Of a stretch of DNA of 64,000 nucleotides, positions 1 through 9,487 are shown in pieces. How positions within the stretch are numbered: the stretch's first letter is position 1; every line of letters begins with the position of its first letter. Origin of the DNA: CANDYO01 sp964627795. GTDB taxonomy: Bacteria; Pseudomonadota; Alphaproteobacteria; Rickettsiales; CANDYO01. A model generated the notes under the pieces. The model saw only the letters and a list, made by a program, of their open reading frames with translations, did not search any database and was not told where the DNA came from. The position numbers and the translations under genes were made by a program. The DNA lies in NCBI GenBank assembly GCA_964627795.1, contig CAZVLF010000005.1, positions 1 to 64,000 of the forward strand, written 5' to 3'.

Positions 1-480
<480 letters not shown>

Positions 481-581
481 AAAGACAATATACAAGCTTA
501 AGGTTTACCTTAAAGCTTAGTCAATGAACAATAACTTATTTCCACCACCTGTATTTCTTCTTTTAAATTCACAATATATAC

Positions 582-619
582 AAACCGCACTTTTAAAAAA
601 AGTGCGGTTTTTGTTTTTT
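582..619 (+). terminator. rho-independent terminator of the 16S transcript
   Basis: A 13-bp stem, AAACCGCACTTTT (582-594) with AAAAGTGCGGTTT (598-610), closes a three-base loop and is followed by TTGTTTTTT. It ends the 16S transcription unit and explains why no 23S follows. Confidence 0.9.
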
Positions 620-790
620 AAGCAGGGAAATAAAATTTCTCCTTATTTATATTATTTTTATCTACTCTCACATTCCTAGTTATGCTAAACATTAATGTTT
701 TACTCACTGATTCTTGCATTTAGAATTCTTTATATAACATTTAAAGATCATAAATTTTTAAGTTTTGTATGATAAGTTTAAGCTTATCAT

Positions 791-870
791 TATGAGTGTA
801 AGCGAAGGATCAAGTTATTATTTAAACATTGAGGTTGTTGGTAGTTGTTTCTGGATCCTTACCAAGATGA
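791..870 (+). repeat. dispersed intergenic repeat, copy 1
   Basis: This roughly 80-bp unit begins near AAGCGAAGGATC and ends with GGATCCTTACCAAGATGA. Its ends carry inverted arms AAGGATC (805-811) and GATCCTT (854-860), so the unit can fold back. A second copy lies 30 bp downstream and partial copies sit at 2408 and 10343. It is intergenic and contains no reading frame. Confidence 0.8.
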
Positions 871-900
871 CAAATATGATTCTAGTTTGAGGTTGTCATC

Positions 901-979
901 GTAAGTATAAGCGAAGGATCAGGTCGTTACTTAAACATAGAAGTTGTTGTTAGTTGTTTCTGAATCCTTACCAAGATGA
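901..979 (+). repeat. dispersed intergenic repeat, copy 2
   Basis: This matches copy 1 at most positions and shares TAAGCGAAGGATCA at the left, TAGTTGTTTCTG in the middle and CCTTACCAAGATGA at the right. The right arm is GAATCCTT rather than GGATCCTT, so the pairing with AAGGATC at 914-920 is one base shorter. It ends 15 bp before the stop codon of the minus-strand gene at 994. Confidence 0.8.
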
Positions 980-993
980 AAAGAAGAGGATAG

Positions 994-2271
994 CTATCTT
1001 CCTCTGTAATTTTCTTGTGCTTGTCCTTTAATAACAATAGGGTTTGAATTTACATTATCAGATCTATCTATCAATCCTTCTCTCATTTTATCTACATCTA
1101 TGCTTTTAGATTTATTTAATAATTTTTCTTTGCTTTTTGTTATTGCTTGCCTAATTTCATAGGTCTTTTCTAACCCTTTAAGTTTATTAAGGCTATCCTT
1201 TTCTTCTTTTGTAAAGTTCTTTTCTTTTTCTTTCTTTTTTAACTCTTCAAGTGTTTCTCTTGATTTTTCAAATTTTTCTCTTGTTTTTTCTTCAAGCTCT
1301 CTAGCTTTTTTTAATTCTGCTTCAAAATCTCTTTTGGAGAAATCAATATTACTTCTTTTTGATTCTTTGCTTACTTTATCTTTCTCAGCAGTTGATATTT
1401 TATCTGATTGAACATATTTCTGTATAGTTGGTTCTTTAAACTTTTCTTGAGCTACTTGCAAGTTTGCTTTAGTTTTTTCTGCCTCTGCAATTTTTTCTCC
1501 AAACTCTTTTTTAATTCTTTCTACATGTCCTGGCGTTGGTTTATCTATTGGTTGTTGAATTGGATTTTGCCTAAGCTGATCTTGTGGCTTTTCTTTAATT
1601 TCTTGTATGCTTGCTTCTGAAGCTATTTGAGTTTGCTTATTAGGTTTTGGTCTTAGACGAATAGGGTTAGATTTAGGGCCGAAATTCTTCTTTAAGGACT
1701 CTATTCTTTCATTATTAACTTCAGATTGTTTCTCTTCTTTATTTGAAAGGCTTGAAGTTTGTTTTTTCTGGCTGCGAAGAGGATTAGAATCTATAAAATC
1801 ATTTTGCTGTTTATAAGCATAAGAATATATTTGTTCCTCGTTCTGATTATTTATTTTATTTAGTTCAGCATTTGCAATTTTTTCTCCGCTCTCTGCTATA
1901 ATACTTTTTACAAGGCTTGTTGTTTGTTTATCTAGTTTTGATTGACTTGTTGGTGGAGTTTGAATATTTGGTTCTATATTAATATTTGCTTGCGCATTTT
2001 CTTTAGGCTTAGATAATTTTTTACGTGAAAGAGGGTTAGATTTAGGACCATAACTAATTATTAGTGTAGCTAATTTATTAGTGTTATTTTTTCTATTTTT
2101 AGCATCCTCATCATCATTTAAAAATTGTGAATTATTAATAGTTGGTTGCTGAGAAGGTTTTGATTCTTTGCTATGCATAGGATTTTTCTGCATACTAATA
2201 TTTTTAGAATCAGACTTCTCTTTATCTTCATAATAATCTGCAATACTTGATTTTTGTTCTTGCTTGGGCAT
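994..2271 (-). CDS. hypothetical charged protein with alternating SNP/GEK repeat modules (425 aa)
   Basis: I do not recognise a family. The protein is very rich in Lys, Glu, Asn and Ser, with no signal peptide or membrane segment. The N-terminal two thirds look disordered; residues about 310-375 form a charged coiled coil. Two short modules alternate: GPKSNPL at about 75 and GPKSNPI at about 198, and SGEKIANAE at about 128 and FGEKIAEAE at about 257, giving a period near 125 residues. Further SNP-hydrophobic motifs occur at about 162 and near the C-terminus. The start is supported by AAGG upstream of the ATG. It is followed on the same strand by two other coiled-coil genes (2509 and 4317). 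A secreted effector or scaffold role is only an inference. Confidence 0.75.
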   Translation of the reverse strand: MPKQEQKSSIADYYEDKEKSDSKNISMQKNPMHSKESKPSQQPTINNSQFLNDDEDAKNRKNNTNKLATLIISYGPKSNPLSRKKLSKPKENAQANINIEPNIQTPPTSQSKLDKQTTSLVKSIIAESGEKIANAELNKINNQNEEQIYSYAYKQQNDFIDSNPLRSQKKQTSSLSNKEEKQSEVNNERIESLKKNFGPKSNPIRLRPKPNKQTQIASEASIQEIKEKPQDQLRQNPIQQPIDKPTPGHVERIKKEFGEKIAEAEKTKANLQVAQEKFKEPTIQKYVQSDKISTAEKDKVSKESKRSNIDFSKRDFEAELKKARELEEKTREKFEKSRETLEELKKKEKEKNFTKEEKDSLNKLKGLEKTYEIRQAITKSKEKLLNKSKSIDVDKMREGLIDRSDNVNSNPIVIKGQAQENYRGR

Positions 2272-2407
2272 TTTATTTTACCTTAATACTGCATCTAAAA
2301 TTTTACTCTTATAATAGTAAATAAATAGTTAACTACTTGATATTATAAAGGATAAATTAAAAGCTCTCGTTATTTTTAAAACATTGCCATAATAATCCAC
2401 GTGTAAA

Positions 2408-2459
2408 ATTTAAATATTGAAGTTGTTGATAACTTTTTCTGAATCCGTACCAAGATGAT
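2408..2459 (+). repeat. dispersed intergenic repeat, partial copy 3
   Basis: This is the right-hand half of the repeat at 791 and 901: TTTAAATATTGAAGTTGTTG, then TTTTTCTGAATCCGTACCAAGATGAT. The left inverted arm is missing. It sits next to the GGCCTT hairpin at 2469, as the shorter copy at 10343 does. Confidence 0.65.
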
Positions 2460-2468
2460 CGATTTGAA

Positions 2469-2495
2469 TGGCCTTAAAAAAAGGCCAGTATTTTT
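2469..2495. terminator. GGCCTT hairpin, possible terminator of the 580-aa gene
   Basis: TGGCCTT (2469-2475) pairs with AAGGCCA (2481-2487) across AAAAA. It lies about 20 bp beyond the stop of the minus-strand gene at 2509. The T run (GTATTTTT) is on the plus-strand side, so terminator polarity for the minus gene is not ideal. A near-identical hairpin follows dnaN at 10370. Confidence 0.55.
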
Positions 2496-2508
2496 ACTAA
2501 GCTCACAG

Positions 2509-4251
2509 TTAATGGCTTTGTCCTTCTTTGCCTTTTGTTTTTATAGCTGAGCTAACGTAAGATGCAACTGACATAGCGGTTGATGCTCCTTTTGATAATC
2601 CTTCTTTTATTCTTTCAACATTTCTTGAACCAAAGTTAGAGGCCTTTTCTAAAGAAGTTACTTCAACATTTTCATGGATTTCCTTTTTAAGATCACTACT
2701 TAATTTTCCATCTTTAAGTAATGCTTTTTTAAAACCTTGGTTTTCAGCTTCTGTTTTAATTTTGTCATAAGTTTTAGTTTTTGTTGTTTCATAATGCTGG
2801 GTTCTTGCTTTATGAGTTTCTATAATTTTTCCTTTTCCTTCTATTTTTGCTTCAACTTTATTTAAGCTTTTCTCTCTATTATCAACTGCATTTTGAACTC
2901 TTTCTGCACGCATTTCATCAATTTTTCTAAAAGGATTCCATTTATTATCTGCTCTTTTCTTTAAGGCTTCTAATCTTTGTTCAAGCTTATCTTTGGTCTG
3001 CTCTAAAGATTCCTTCTTGGTTGCTAATTTTTCTATCTTCTTGCCTTCAACTTTTGTAGTTTTTTGTTCTCTTTTATTCTGCTTGTTAAGAGATGTTTGA
3101 ATGTCATTGGCTAAATTATTTTGAGCTCTAGCAAATTCTTTATTTTCTTTTTGTAAATTTGCTTCTAGTTGTTTTAAGCCACTTATACCTTGTTCAATAT
3201 TTTCTTTATTTGCAAGAAGAAAAACATTTTCTGCCTTAAGCCGATCTTTAACAGATTGTCCTTCTTGAACACCTTCTTGTTTTCCTGCTTTAGTTATACC
3301 TATTAGAAGCTCGCGTTCTTTCCTTTCAATAGTTTCTAAATTTAATTGCATCTCTTTTTTAAGCCGTTCTCTTCTAGCTTCAGAGTATTTAGCACCATCT
3401 GATCCTTCTAATTTTGCTAGTTCATCTGCTATTTTTGCTCTATCTTTTTGGTATTTTTCAGCATTTTTAATTCTTCTTTCAATTTCATTCTGCTTCGCTT
3501 CATATTCTTTTTTAGAAGAAGCACCATAATCTCTTAGTAGCTCTTCTTTTTTAATTTGAACATTACTTGCTGCTATGTCACGATAAGTTTTTCTCTTTTC
3601 AAGTTCAACTGATTTTAATTCCAGTTCAATTTTCTTTTTTTCAAATGCTTGAGTTCTTCTAATATCTTGTTTGTTTTTATCTTCATAAAAAATGAATTCT
3701 TTTTCAGGCACTTTTATAGTTTTTTCTTTTTTTCTTAGTTCTTCTAAATTTGTATCCAATTGGGCTTGCTTTTTCTTAATGCTTTCAATTTGAGCGGAAT
3801 ATGATGCTATTTTTTGGTCATGAGTTACTTGCTTATTAACTTCGCCTATAAGTTCTTCTTTCATAATTGTTGAGTTTTTATCAGCCCTTATTTCTGGAAC
3901 AATGGCATTAATTTTTTGTTGGGCAGGCCCTTTTTCTTTTAAGTCATTAGCAAAATTATTTAATTTCTTTTTATTAGCTATTATTGCTTTTCTTATTTCA
4001 ATTATTTTTTTTTTTCCAGCAATTTCAATTTCATTAAGTTTTTTTTTCTTTTCATCTTTCTCTTGTTTTTGTTTTTCTTTAAGTTCTTCAAGTTTTGCTT
4101 GAGCTTCTTTTAGCTTGGTTTCTTTCTCCTCCAGTTCTTTCTTAAGTTCTTCCTGAATTTCAAACATCTTTTTTTTAGCTTGTTCCTCTTGCTGAGGAGC
4201 TAAAGATGGCATTTCTTTTAGTGTTGATGTTGAGCTATTTGTTTCTTTCAT
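2509..4251 (-). CDS. hypothetical coiled-coil protein (580 aa)
   Basis: This is almost entirely Lys/Glu/Gln-rich helix with heptad character from about residue 15 to 520, made of long EELKKEL- and KEKKKKL-type runs. It has no signal peptide or membrane segment and I recognise no domain. The last 60 residues (SLEKASNFGSRNVERIKEGL and on) are less charged and may form a small helical tail. AAGGGG lies about 8 bases before the ATG. It is the middle gene of a minus-strand trio of large coiled-coil proteins, 65 bp downstream of the 1000-residue gene. Its role is unknown; a structural or secreted protein is possible. Similarity searches would be dominated by coiled-coil background. Confidence 0.75.
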   Translation of the reverse strand: MKETNSSTSTLKEMPSLAPQQEEQAKKKMFEIQEELKKELEEKETKLKEAQAKLEELKEKQKQEKDEKKKKLNEIEIAGKKKIIEIRKAIIANKKKLNNFANDLKEKGPAQQKINAIVPEIRADKNSTIMKEELIGEVNKQVTHDQKIASYSAQIESIKKKQAQLDTNLEELRKKEKTIKVPEKEFIFYEDKNKQDIRRTQAFEKKKIELELKSVELEKRKTYRDIAASNVQIKKEELLRDYGASSKKEYEAKQNEIERRIKNAEKYQKDRAKIADELAKLEGSDGAKYSEARRERLKKEMQLNLETIERKERELLIGITKAGKQEGVQEGQSVKDRLKAENVFLLANKENIEQGISGLKQLEANLQKENKEFARAQNNLANDIQTSLNKQNKREQKTTKVEGKKIEKLATKKESLEQTKDKLEQRLEALKKRADNKWNPFRKIDEMRAERVQNAVDNREKSLNKVEAKIEGKGKIIETHKARTQHYETTKTKTYDKIKTEAENQGFKKALLKDGKLSSDLKKEIHENVEVTSLEKASNFGSRNVERIKEGLSKGASTAMSVASYVSSAIKTKGKEGQSH

Positions 4252-4316
4252 ATTTTTCCCCTTTTGATATTTAATTTAAATTTTAACTAATAAATAGTAA
4301 ATAAAGAGTTAAGAAT

Positions 4317-7300
4317 TCATGCTCCCTTGATTGTTTTAGAGGATATAGATGGTTTTTCTCTAGAATTTTCAACCATTTTTTGCCAATTTCCCATTACTTT
4401 CATAGCTATATGTAGTTTTTTTTCATCATGAGAAAGCAATAGTTGTTTTGAAAGCTCGCCTTTCTTATAATCTTTGATTAAATTCTTTTTTCGCTCTTTT
4501 TGAATAGCAGGATTAAGCTCGGGATAAAGAAACTGGTTAAATTCAGCTTTATGTTTTTCAATTGAAACTTCTTTAACCTTTGATGAAATTTCAAGTGCTT
4601 TATGAGCCCCTTTAATTGCGCAATAAAGGCCAACCAGTCCTATACCAACAGCAAGCGGAATTCCAAATCCACTTGCTATGGCTCCAACTGCAATAGCTAC
4701 TGCAACTACTTTTGCACATCCCATTACTCCCAGGCCAAAAATTAACTTTGCTATTTCAACCATTCTTCTGGTTTTAAGAATTCGCTCTTCTTGAGCTTTT
4801 TCTTCAATATCTATATTTACAGCAGTTTTAAAAAGTTCTTTTCTTTCATCAGTGCTTCTCCAGCGAGGGGAATAGTGCATTGTTTGATGACGATCAAAAG
4901 CTTGTTTCATTGCATTTTGGTCATTTTCTGAAACAGTTTTTTTAACCAAGTTACCAGGGATTTCTTTTCTAAATCTTGCTCCATATTTATTGGATTCTAG
5001 CTTTTGACTATCTTCACAATAAAATTCTTTTCCATTTGTAGTTACAACTGGCTTTTCAAAAATTTCATCACCTTTCCAAACATCATCTCCAACTCTTCCA
5101 TCTGCTGTATCAATTTTAAGCTTATTGGCAGATTTTGAGTTTCCTTTAAAAATTCCGTCTAATAAAGCTTTTTCTGGTGGTTCTTCACTGTTAATTTTTA
5201 AACCTGTGATAGCCTTAATAAGCTGAGTTGCAGCCAACTCAGGTTTTGATAAAGCTTCAAATAATTCTTTAGTCATGCTTGCATTGGCGACATGATCAAG
5301 CATTTTTTCGCTTGCTATGCTAGCCAGATTATCAATGCTGGTTACATTATCTATTTGCATTCCATATTCTTCAACAATTTTATCAACAATAAAATCAAAA
5401 CGTTTGCCAGCTTCTTCGTGATTGCGATTACCAATTTGAGCAAATTTTTCTGCAGCACGATAAAGTGCTGCTTTTTGACCTTCTCTTGATAAATGCCTTA
5501 TTGTTTTAAGTGCTGATGATCCAGCCGCTAAGGAATAAGATGAAGTTGCAACTGCTGCCACTGGCAAAATTGCTTCTGCTGCATCTAATGCTAAAGATGA
5601 GTCATTTAATTTAACTTCTAAATCTGTATCAGGATCAGTTAATACAATGCAACGATTATAATATCTATCTAACTTATCGCGCAGTAATTTTCTAAATTCT
5701 TTACGCCTTTTTTCATAAGGAGAGAGATCATCAACAATAACAGAATTATTTGAATCATTCCAAGAGCCTATAACTTTAGCAGCTTCTTGATCTATTTCCC
5801 TTAGGCCAATTTCTTGGTTTTTTCCTTCAAGTTTTTTAAATTTAGTTTCTGATTCAAGCCAAATTTGTTCTCCCAGTAATTTGCCAGTTTTATTAAGTTC
5901 ACTCCACTTCATTTGTTGAGTGAGAAATAATGATTTGCCTAAATTATCAGCAATTATAGGACTAAGGCTTTCAAAATATTGGTTTATATTTTTATCTCCT
6001 TGTCCTCGAATATTTCTCAATAATATAGCTTCATCTAGTTGAATAGCTTTGGTTTTTAGCTCAGAAATTATAGAGGTGGTTAAATGCCTGACTAACGAAT
6101 ATTTTAATGTTTGCATCTTAGATTGAGCAATTTTATTATCTGGCTCAAGTTTTAGTGCTTCTCTTATAACAGAGGTGGCTTCTTCCATTAATTTATAATA
6201 TTCTTGATTAGGTTTATTAGGAGTTCTTAATGCTTCATTATCAGCTTTTATCATTAATAATTCATGTTTTAATAAGCGAGCGCCAATATTTTCTGAATCA
6301 GTTGACAATGCATCATTACATTTAGAAAAAGCTTGATTAATAATATTATCTCTATGGTTTTTTATTGCTCCATATTGCTGAGAAGAGTAATAATTTTCTA
6401 TTAAAGATTCTACTTCAATATTTATTAATTCTGCTTGGGCCGGATTATTTTGAATTCCTAAAGTATAAAATTTTTCTTTAGCTGATTTTAGTAATAGAAA
6501 CCCAAATAATTTTTCTTGCTTTGCTTTTAATTCTTCTGACTGTTTTCTTTCTAAAGTTTTCTTAAATTCTTCTAGTTTATTAGCTTGCTTAGTTTTTAAC
6601 ACTCGCTTTAATTTTTCTAATTCAAAATCTTTTTTCTTTTTATCTAAGTGTTGATGAGTATGTTCAAATTCTTCAATTTCGTGTTTATAGAATTTAGCTT
6701 GAGTTTCTGTAAAATGATTTATTCTACTTTTAAATTCTTGATGTTGCTGCTCAGTGAAAGTTTTTAATTCAGCTTTTTCTGTATATAAATGGATTTTTGC
6801 TTTCTCATATATTGCATAAGCATATAAGGGAGAATCAGGCTCAAGCTTATTGATGAAACCTTCTAATTCTTTGGCAATACGAGTTGCTGCTTGAATAAAA
6901 TCTTCATCAATATTTCTTGCTTCTAATTGATTTTTTTGAAGTAAATCCTTTGCTCTAAGCAAATTTAATTCATATTTTGCATATTCAGCATAAGGGTTGT
7001 TATCAAGGTTAGGGAGACTAGAAATTTTTTCTAGAAATTCTTTTAGCTTGGAATAATTTTTTTGTTTTTTATAAAGATTAATTAAATCTTCGCTTGCCTT
7101 TATATATCCCTTACCATCATTAAATGAATTGATAAGATGCATTTCTGCTTTTTTTTCATCAATTACTTCTTCAATTCCGTAAAGTGCAAGTAAACCACGA
7201 TAATAATCTGCTTTTGGGTGAGCAGGACCATTACTAAATTCTATTGATTCTAGTTGTTGTTTTAAATTCTCAAAATTACCGCTATTAAAATCTTTATCTA

Positions 7301-7319
7301 AGCTTGCAATATCCACCAT
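4317..7319 (-). CDS. large hypothetical protein with TPR/Sel1-like N-terminus and C-terminal hydrophobic hairpin (1000 aa)
   Basis: Residues about 30-110 resemble helical Sel1/TPR-type repeats (YYRGLLALYGIEE, then a second helix pair around INLYKKQKNYSKLKEFL). A charged coiled coil covers about 215-285, and another TPR-like stretch lies near 325-420. At about 858-904 there is a continuous hydrophobic run rich in Gly, Ala, Val and Ile that could form two membrane helices; it is followed by a 95-residue basic tail. There is no N-terminal signal. A strong Shine-Dalgarno (AAGGAG) precedes the ATG, which fixes the start. It heads the trio of minus-strand genes. A late hydrophobic hairpin in an otherwise soluble helical protein is a layout often seen in host-membrane-targeted effectors, but that is inference. 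Confidence 0.75.
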   Translation of the reverse strand: MVDIASLDKDFNSGNFENLKQQLESIEFSNGPAHPKADYYRGLLALYGIEEVIDEKKAEMHLINSFNDGKGYIKASEDLINLYKKQKNYSKLKEFLEKISSLPNLDNNPYAEYAKYELNLLRAKDLLQKNQLEARNIDEDFIQAATRIAKELEGFINKLEPDSPLYAYAIYEKAKIHLYTEKAELKTFTEQQHQEFKSRINHFTETQAKFYKHEIEEFEHTHQHLDKKKKDFELEKLKRVLKTKQANKLEEFKKTLERKQSEELKAKQEKLFGFLLLKSAKEKFYTLGIQNNPAQAELINIEVESLIENYYSSQQYGAIKNHRDNIINQAFSKCNDALSTDSENIGARLLKHELLMIKADNEALRTPNKPNQEYYKLMEEATSVIREALKLEPDNKIAQSKMQTLKYSLVRHLTTSIISELKTKAIQLDEAILLRNIRGQGDKNINQYFESLSPIIADNLGKSLFLTQQMKWSELNKTGKLLGEQIWLESETKFKKLEGKNQEIGLREIDQEAAKVIGSWNDSNNSVIVDDLSPYEKRRKEFRKLLRDKLDRYYNRCIVLTDPDTDLEVKLNDSSLALDAAEAILPVAAVATSSYSLAAGSSALKTIRHLSREGQKAALYRAAEKFAQIGNRNHEEAGKRFDFIVDKIVEEYGMQIDNVTSIDNLASIASEKMLDHVANASMTKELFEALSKPELAATQLIKAITGLKINSEEPPEKALLDGIFKGNSKSANKLKIDTADGRVGDDVWKGDEIFEKPVVTTNGKEFYCEDSQKLESNKYGARFRKEIPGNLVKKTVSENDQNAMKQAFDRHQTMHYSPRWRSTDERKELFKTAVNIDIEEKAQEERILKTRRMVEIAKLIFGLGVMGCAKVVAVAIAVGAIASGFGIPLAVGIGLVGLYCAIKGAHKALEISSKVKEVSIEKHKAEFNQFLYPELNPAIQKERKKNLIKDYKKGELSKQLLLSHDEKKLHIAMKVMGNWQKMVENSREKPSISSKTIKGA

Positions 7320-7482
7320 AATTATTTCTCCTTTTTTTAAATAATATAAGTTGATAAAGTTAAAAAATAATTAAAGGCTTGAGTGTGAATAAAGTGTAAG
7401 GAAATAATAAATGTAGCTAATTTTGAATTTTTATATTATAAAAATACTTTGTCCTTAAATATTTTAATGAAAGTTATTGATT

Positions 7483-8961
7483 ATGGAAATTAAAGAGCAA
7501 TCTGAGTATCGTCAAAATAGATTAAACAAGCTTGAAGAAGTTCGTAAACTTGGAATTAACCCATATCCTTCAGATTTTAGGAAAAATGCGTTAGCCGAAA
7601 AATTAGTAAAGAAATATGCAAATCTTCAGCCTGGAGAAAAAACAGAGCATGAATTTTCAGTAGCAGGAAGGGTATTATCTATTCGTAATGATGGAATGTT
7701 TATAGATTTACATGATGAATCAGGAAAACTGCAAATATTTTCGCACAAAAGTAATCTCGATGAAAAGTTTTTAAGTCTACTTAAAAAACTTGATATTGGT
7801 GATATTATTGGGGTTAAAGGAAAAATTAGAATGACTCCAAGAGGAGAGCTTACTATTGATTCTTATGAAGTGCATCTTTTATCAAAAGCACTTTTAACTT
7901 TGCCAGAAAAATATCATGGTTTGCATGACGTGGAAACAAGATACCGCCAGCGTTATGTGGACTTAATAGTTAATGATAAATCAAGAGAAATCTTACGTAA
8001 ACGTTCAATGATTTTATCAAAATTGAGAAGCTATTTAACAGGCATGGGATATTTAGAAGTGGAAACACCAATGCTTCATCCAATTCCAGGAGGGGCGATT
8101 GCAAAGCCATTTGTAACCCATCATAATGCTTTAGATATGGAATTATATCTTCGTATTGCACCTGAGTTATATTTAAAAAAACTTCTCGTTGGCGGATTAT
8201 CAGAAAAGCTTTTTGAAATTAATCGTTGCTTTAGAAATGAAGGCATATCAACAAGGCATAACCCTGAATTTACTTCAATTGAAATTTACCATGCTTATGT
8301 AGATTTCACTGAGATGATTGATTTAACTGAAAATATTATTAATAACATTGTTAGTTCAATTCAAGAAGAAGAGATAGTTACTTTTGGTGATAAGCAGCTA
8401 AACTTTAAGGCTCCATGGAAACGTGCTTCAATGAGTGATTTAGTTTATGAAAAAACAGGAATTGACTTTATGAAAATCAATTCTGACCTAGAGGCTCATG
8501 AAGCAGCTGTGAAACTTGGTGTTAAAGTGGAAAAAGCTTTTGGATGGGGCAAAGTGCTAGAAGCAATTTTTGCTGAAAAAGTGGAAGATTCTCTTATTGA
8601 CCCAATTCATATTACTCATTTGCCAACTGAGATTTCTCCTCTAGCTAAAGTATGTGAGCATGATTCAAGAATTACTGAAAGATTTGAAACGTATATCAAT
8701 GGCTGGGAAATTGCTAATGGCTTCTCTGAACTTAATGATCCAATTGATCAATATCAAAGATTTTTAGCACAAGATAAAGCAAGAGATGAGGGAGATGATG
8801 AAGCTCATCGTATTGATGAAGATTTTATAACAGCGCTTGAATATGCGATGCCTCCTGCAGGTGGACTTGGAATTGGAATTGATCGTTTAGTTATGATTCT
8901 AACGGATTCTCATTCAATTAGAGAAGTTATTGCTTTTCCAACTATGAGAATTAAAAGCTAA
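7483..8961 (+). CDS. lysS: lysyl-tRNA synthetase, class II
   Basis: This charges tRNA-Lys with lysine in the cytoplasm. The N-terminal OB-fold anticodon-binding domain spans about residues 50-150. Class II motif 1 follows after RYRQRYVDLI, motif 2 is around FRNEGISTRHNPEFT, and motif 3 is near the C-terminus at GLGIGIDRLVMILTDS. The length (about 492 aa) is normal for the family. I place the start at the ATG at 7483; an in-frame TTG two codons earlier is possible but no Shine-Dalgarno favours it. Most alphaproteobacteria, including Rickettsia, are known for a class I LysRS, so a class II enzyme here is notable. It is followed after 4 bp by a P-loop kinase gene. Confidence 0.96.
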   Translation: MEIKEQSEYRQNRLNKLEEVRKLGINPYPSDFRKNALAEKLVKKYANLQPGEKTEHEFSVAGRVLSIRNDGMFIDLHDESGKLQIFSHKSNLDEKFLSLLKKLDIGDIIGVKGKIRMTPRGELTIDSYEVHLLSKALLTLPEKYHGLHDVETRYRQRYVDLIVNDKSREILRKRSMILSKLRSYLTGMGYLEVETPMLHPIPGGAIAKPFVTHHNALDMELYLRIAPELYLKKLLVGGLSEKLFEINRCFRNEGISTRHNPEFTSIEIYHAYVDFTEMIDLTENIINNIVSSIQEEEIVTFGDKQLNFKAPWKRASMSDLVYEKTGIDFMKINSDLEAHEAAVKLGVKVEKAFGWGKVLEAIFAEKVEDSLIDPIHITHLPTEISPLAKVCEHDSRITERFETYINGWEIANGFSELNDPIDQYQRFLAQDKARDEGDDEAHRIDEDFITALEYAMPPAGGLGIGIDRLVMILTDSHSIREVIAFPTMRIKS

Positions 8962-8965
8962 TTAG

Positions 8966-9466
8966 ATGATAGTTATTGTTTTTGGATTAGCAGCTTCAGG
9001 AAAAACATTTGTTGGAAAAACATTGGCTAAGCATTCTTCTTTTCATCATGAAGATGCAGATCATTGGCTTAGCCAAGAAATGAAAGAATATATAGCGCAA
9101 AAAAAACTATTTACTTTGGAAATGTTAGAGTGGTTTACCAATAAAATTATTACTAACACCGAAAAGCTAAAAGAAAAATATGAAAATATTGTTATTACCC
9201 AAGCCCTTTATCGCCAAAAAAATAGAGAAGCAATAAAGCAATATTTTGGTAGCAAGGGTGATGTTATTTTCTTGCAAATGGAAGCTGAAGACCAAGTTAT
9301 TTACCAGCGCTTGGTTAAAAGGGCAGATTGGGTTTTTCCTGAATATGCTGAGTCAATGAAGCAATATTTTGAACCTATGAAAGAAGCGCAAATTATAAGA
9401 AATAATAAAGAAGGAGAAGAAGAGATTGTTCTTCAGCTTCAAAAATACGGGCTTTTGCTAAAATAG
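8966..9466 (+). CDS. gluconokinase-like P-loop kinase
   Basis: A small cytoplasmic P-loop kinase of 166 aa, the size of a gluconate kinase. Walker A is GLAASGKT at about residues 7-14. The acidic segment HEDADHWLS (about 29-37) occupies the place of the substrate-binding DGDDLH region. ALYRQKNREAIKQYF resembles the SALKxxYRDxLR segment of gluconokinases, and LVKRADWVFPEYAESMKQYF matches the RxxHFMxxxLLxSQ lid. The substrate cannot be fixed from sequence; shikimate or adenylate-type activity is less likely. It sits 4 bp behind lysS and is probably cotranscribed with it. Confidence 0.72.
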   Translation: MIVIVFGLAASGKTFVGKTLAKHSSFHHEDADHWLSQEMKEYIAQKKLFTLEMLEWFTNKIITNTEKLKEKYENIVITQALYRQKNREAIKQYFGSKGDVIFLQMEAEDQVIYQRLVKRADWVFPEYAESMKQYFEPMKEAQIIRNNKEGEEEIVLQLQKYGLLLK

Positions 9467-9487
9467 CTTACTTATTTTAGGTTTTTT
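9458..9487. terminator. bidirectional terminator between convergent genes
   Basis: CTAAAATA (9458-9465) pairs with TATTTTAG (9473-9480) across seven bases and is followed by GTTTTTT. It overlaps the ends of both convergent genes (stops at 9466 and 9472), so it can serve both strands. Confidence 0.65.

Larger units (their letters stand above)
481..993. other. gene-free stretch after 16S
   Basis: Beyond the terminator and two copies of a dispersed repeat described separately, I see no coding region. Every frame is broken by stops, and 620-790 is plain AT-rich sequence. The stretch separates the plus-strand rRNA from a minus-strand gene whose stop is at 994. Confidence 0.6.
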
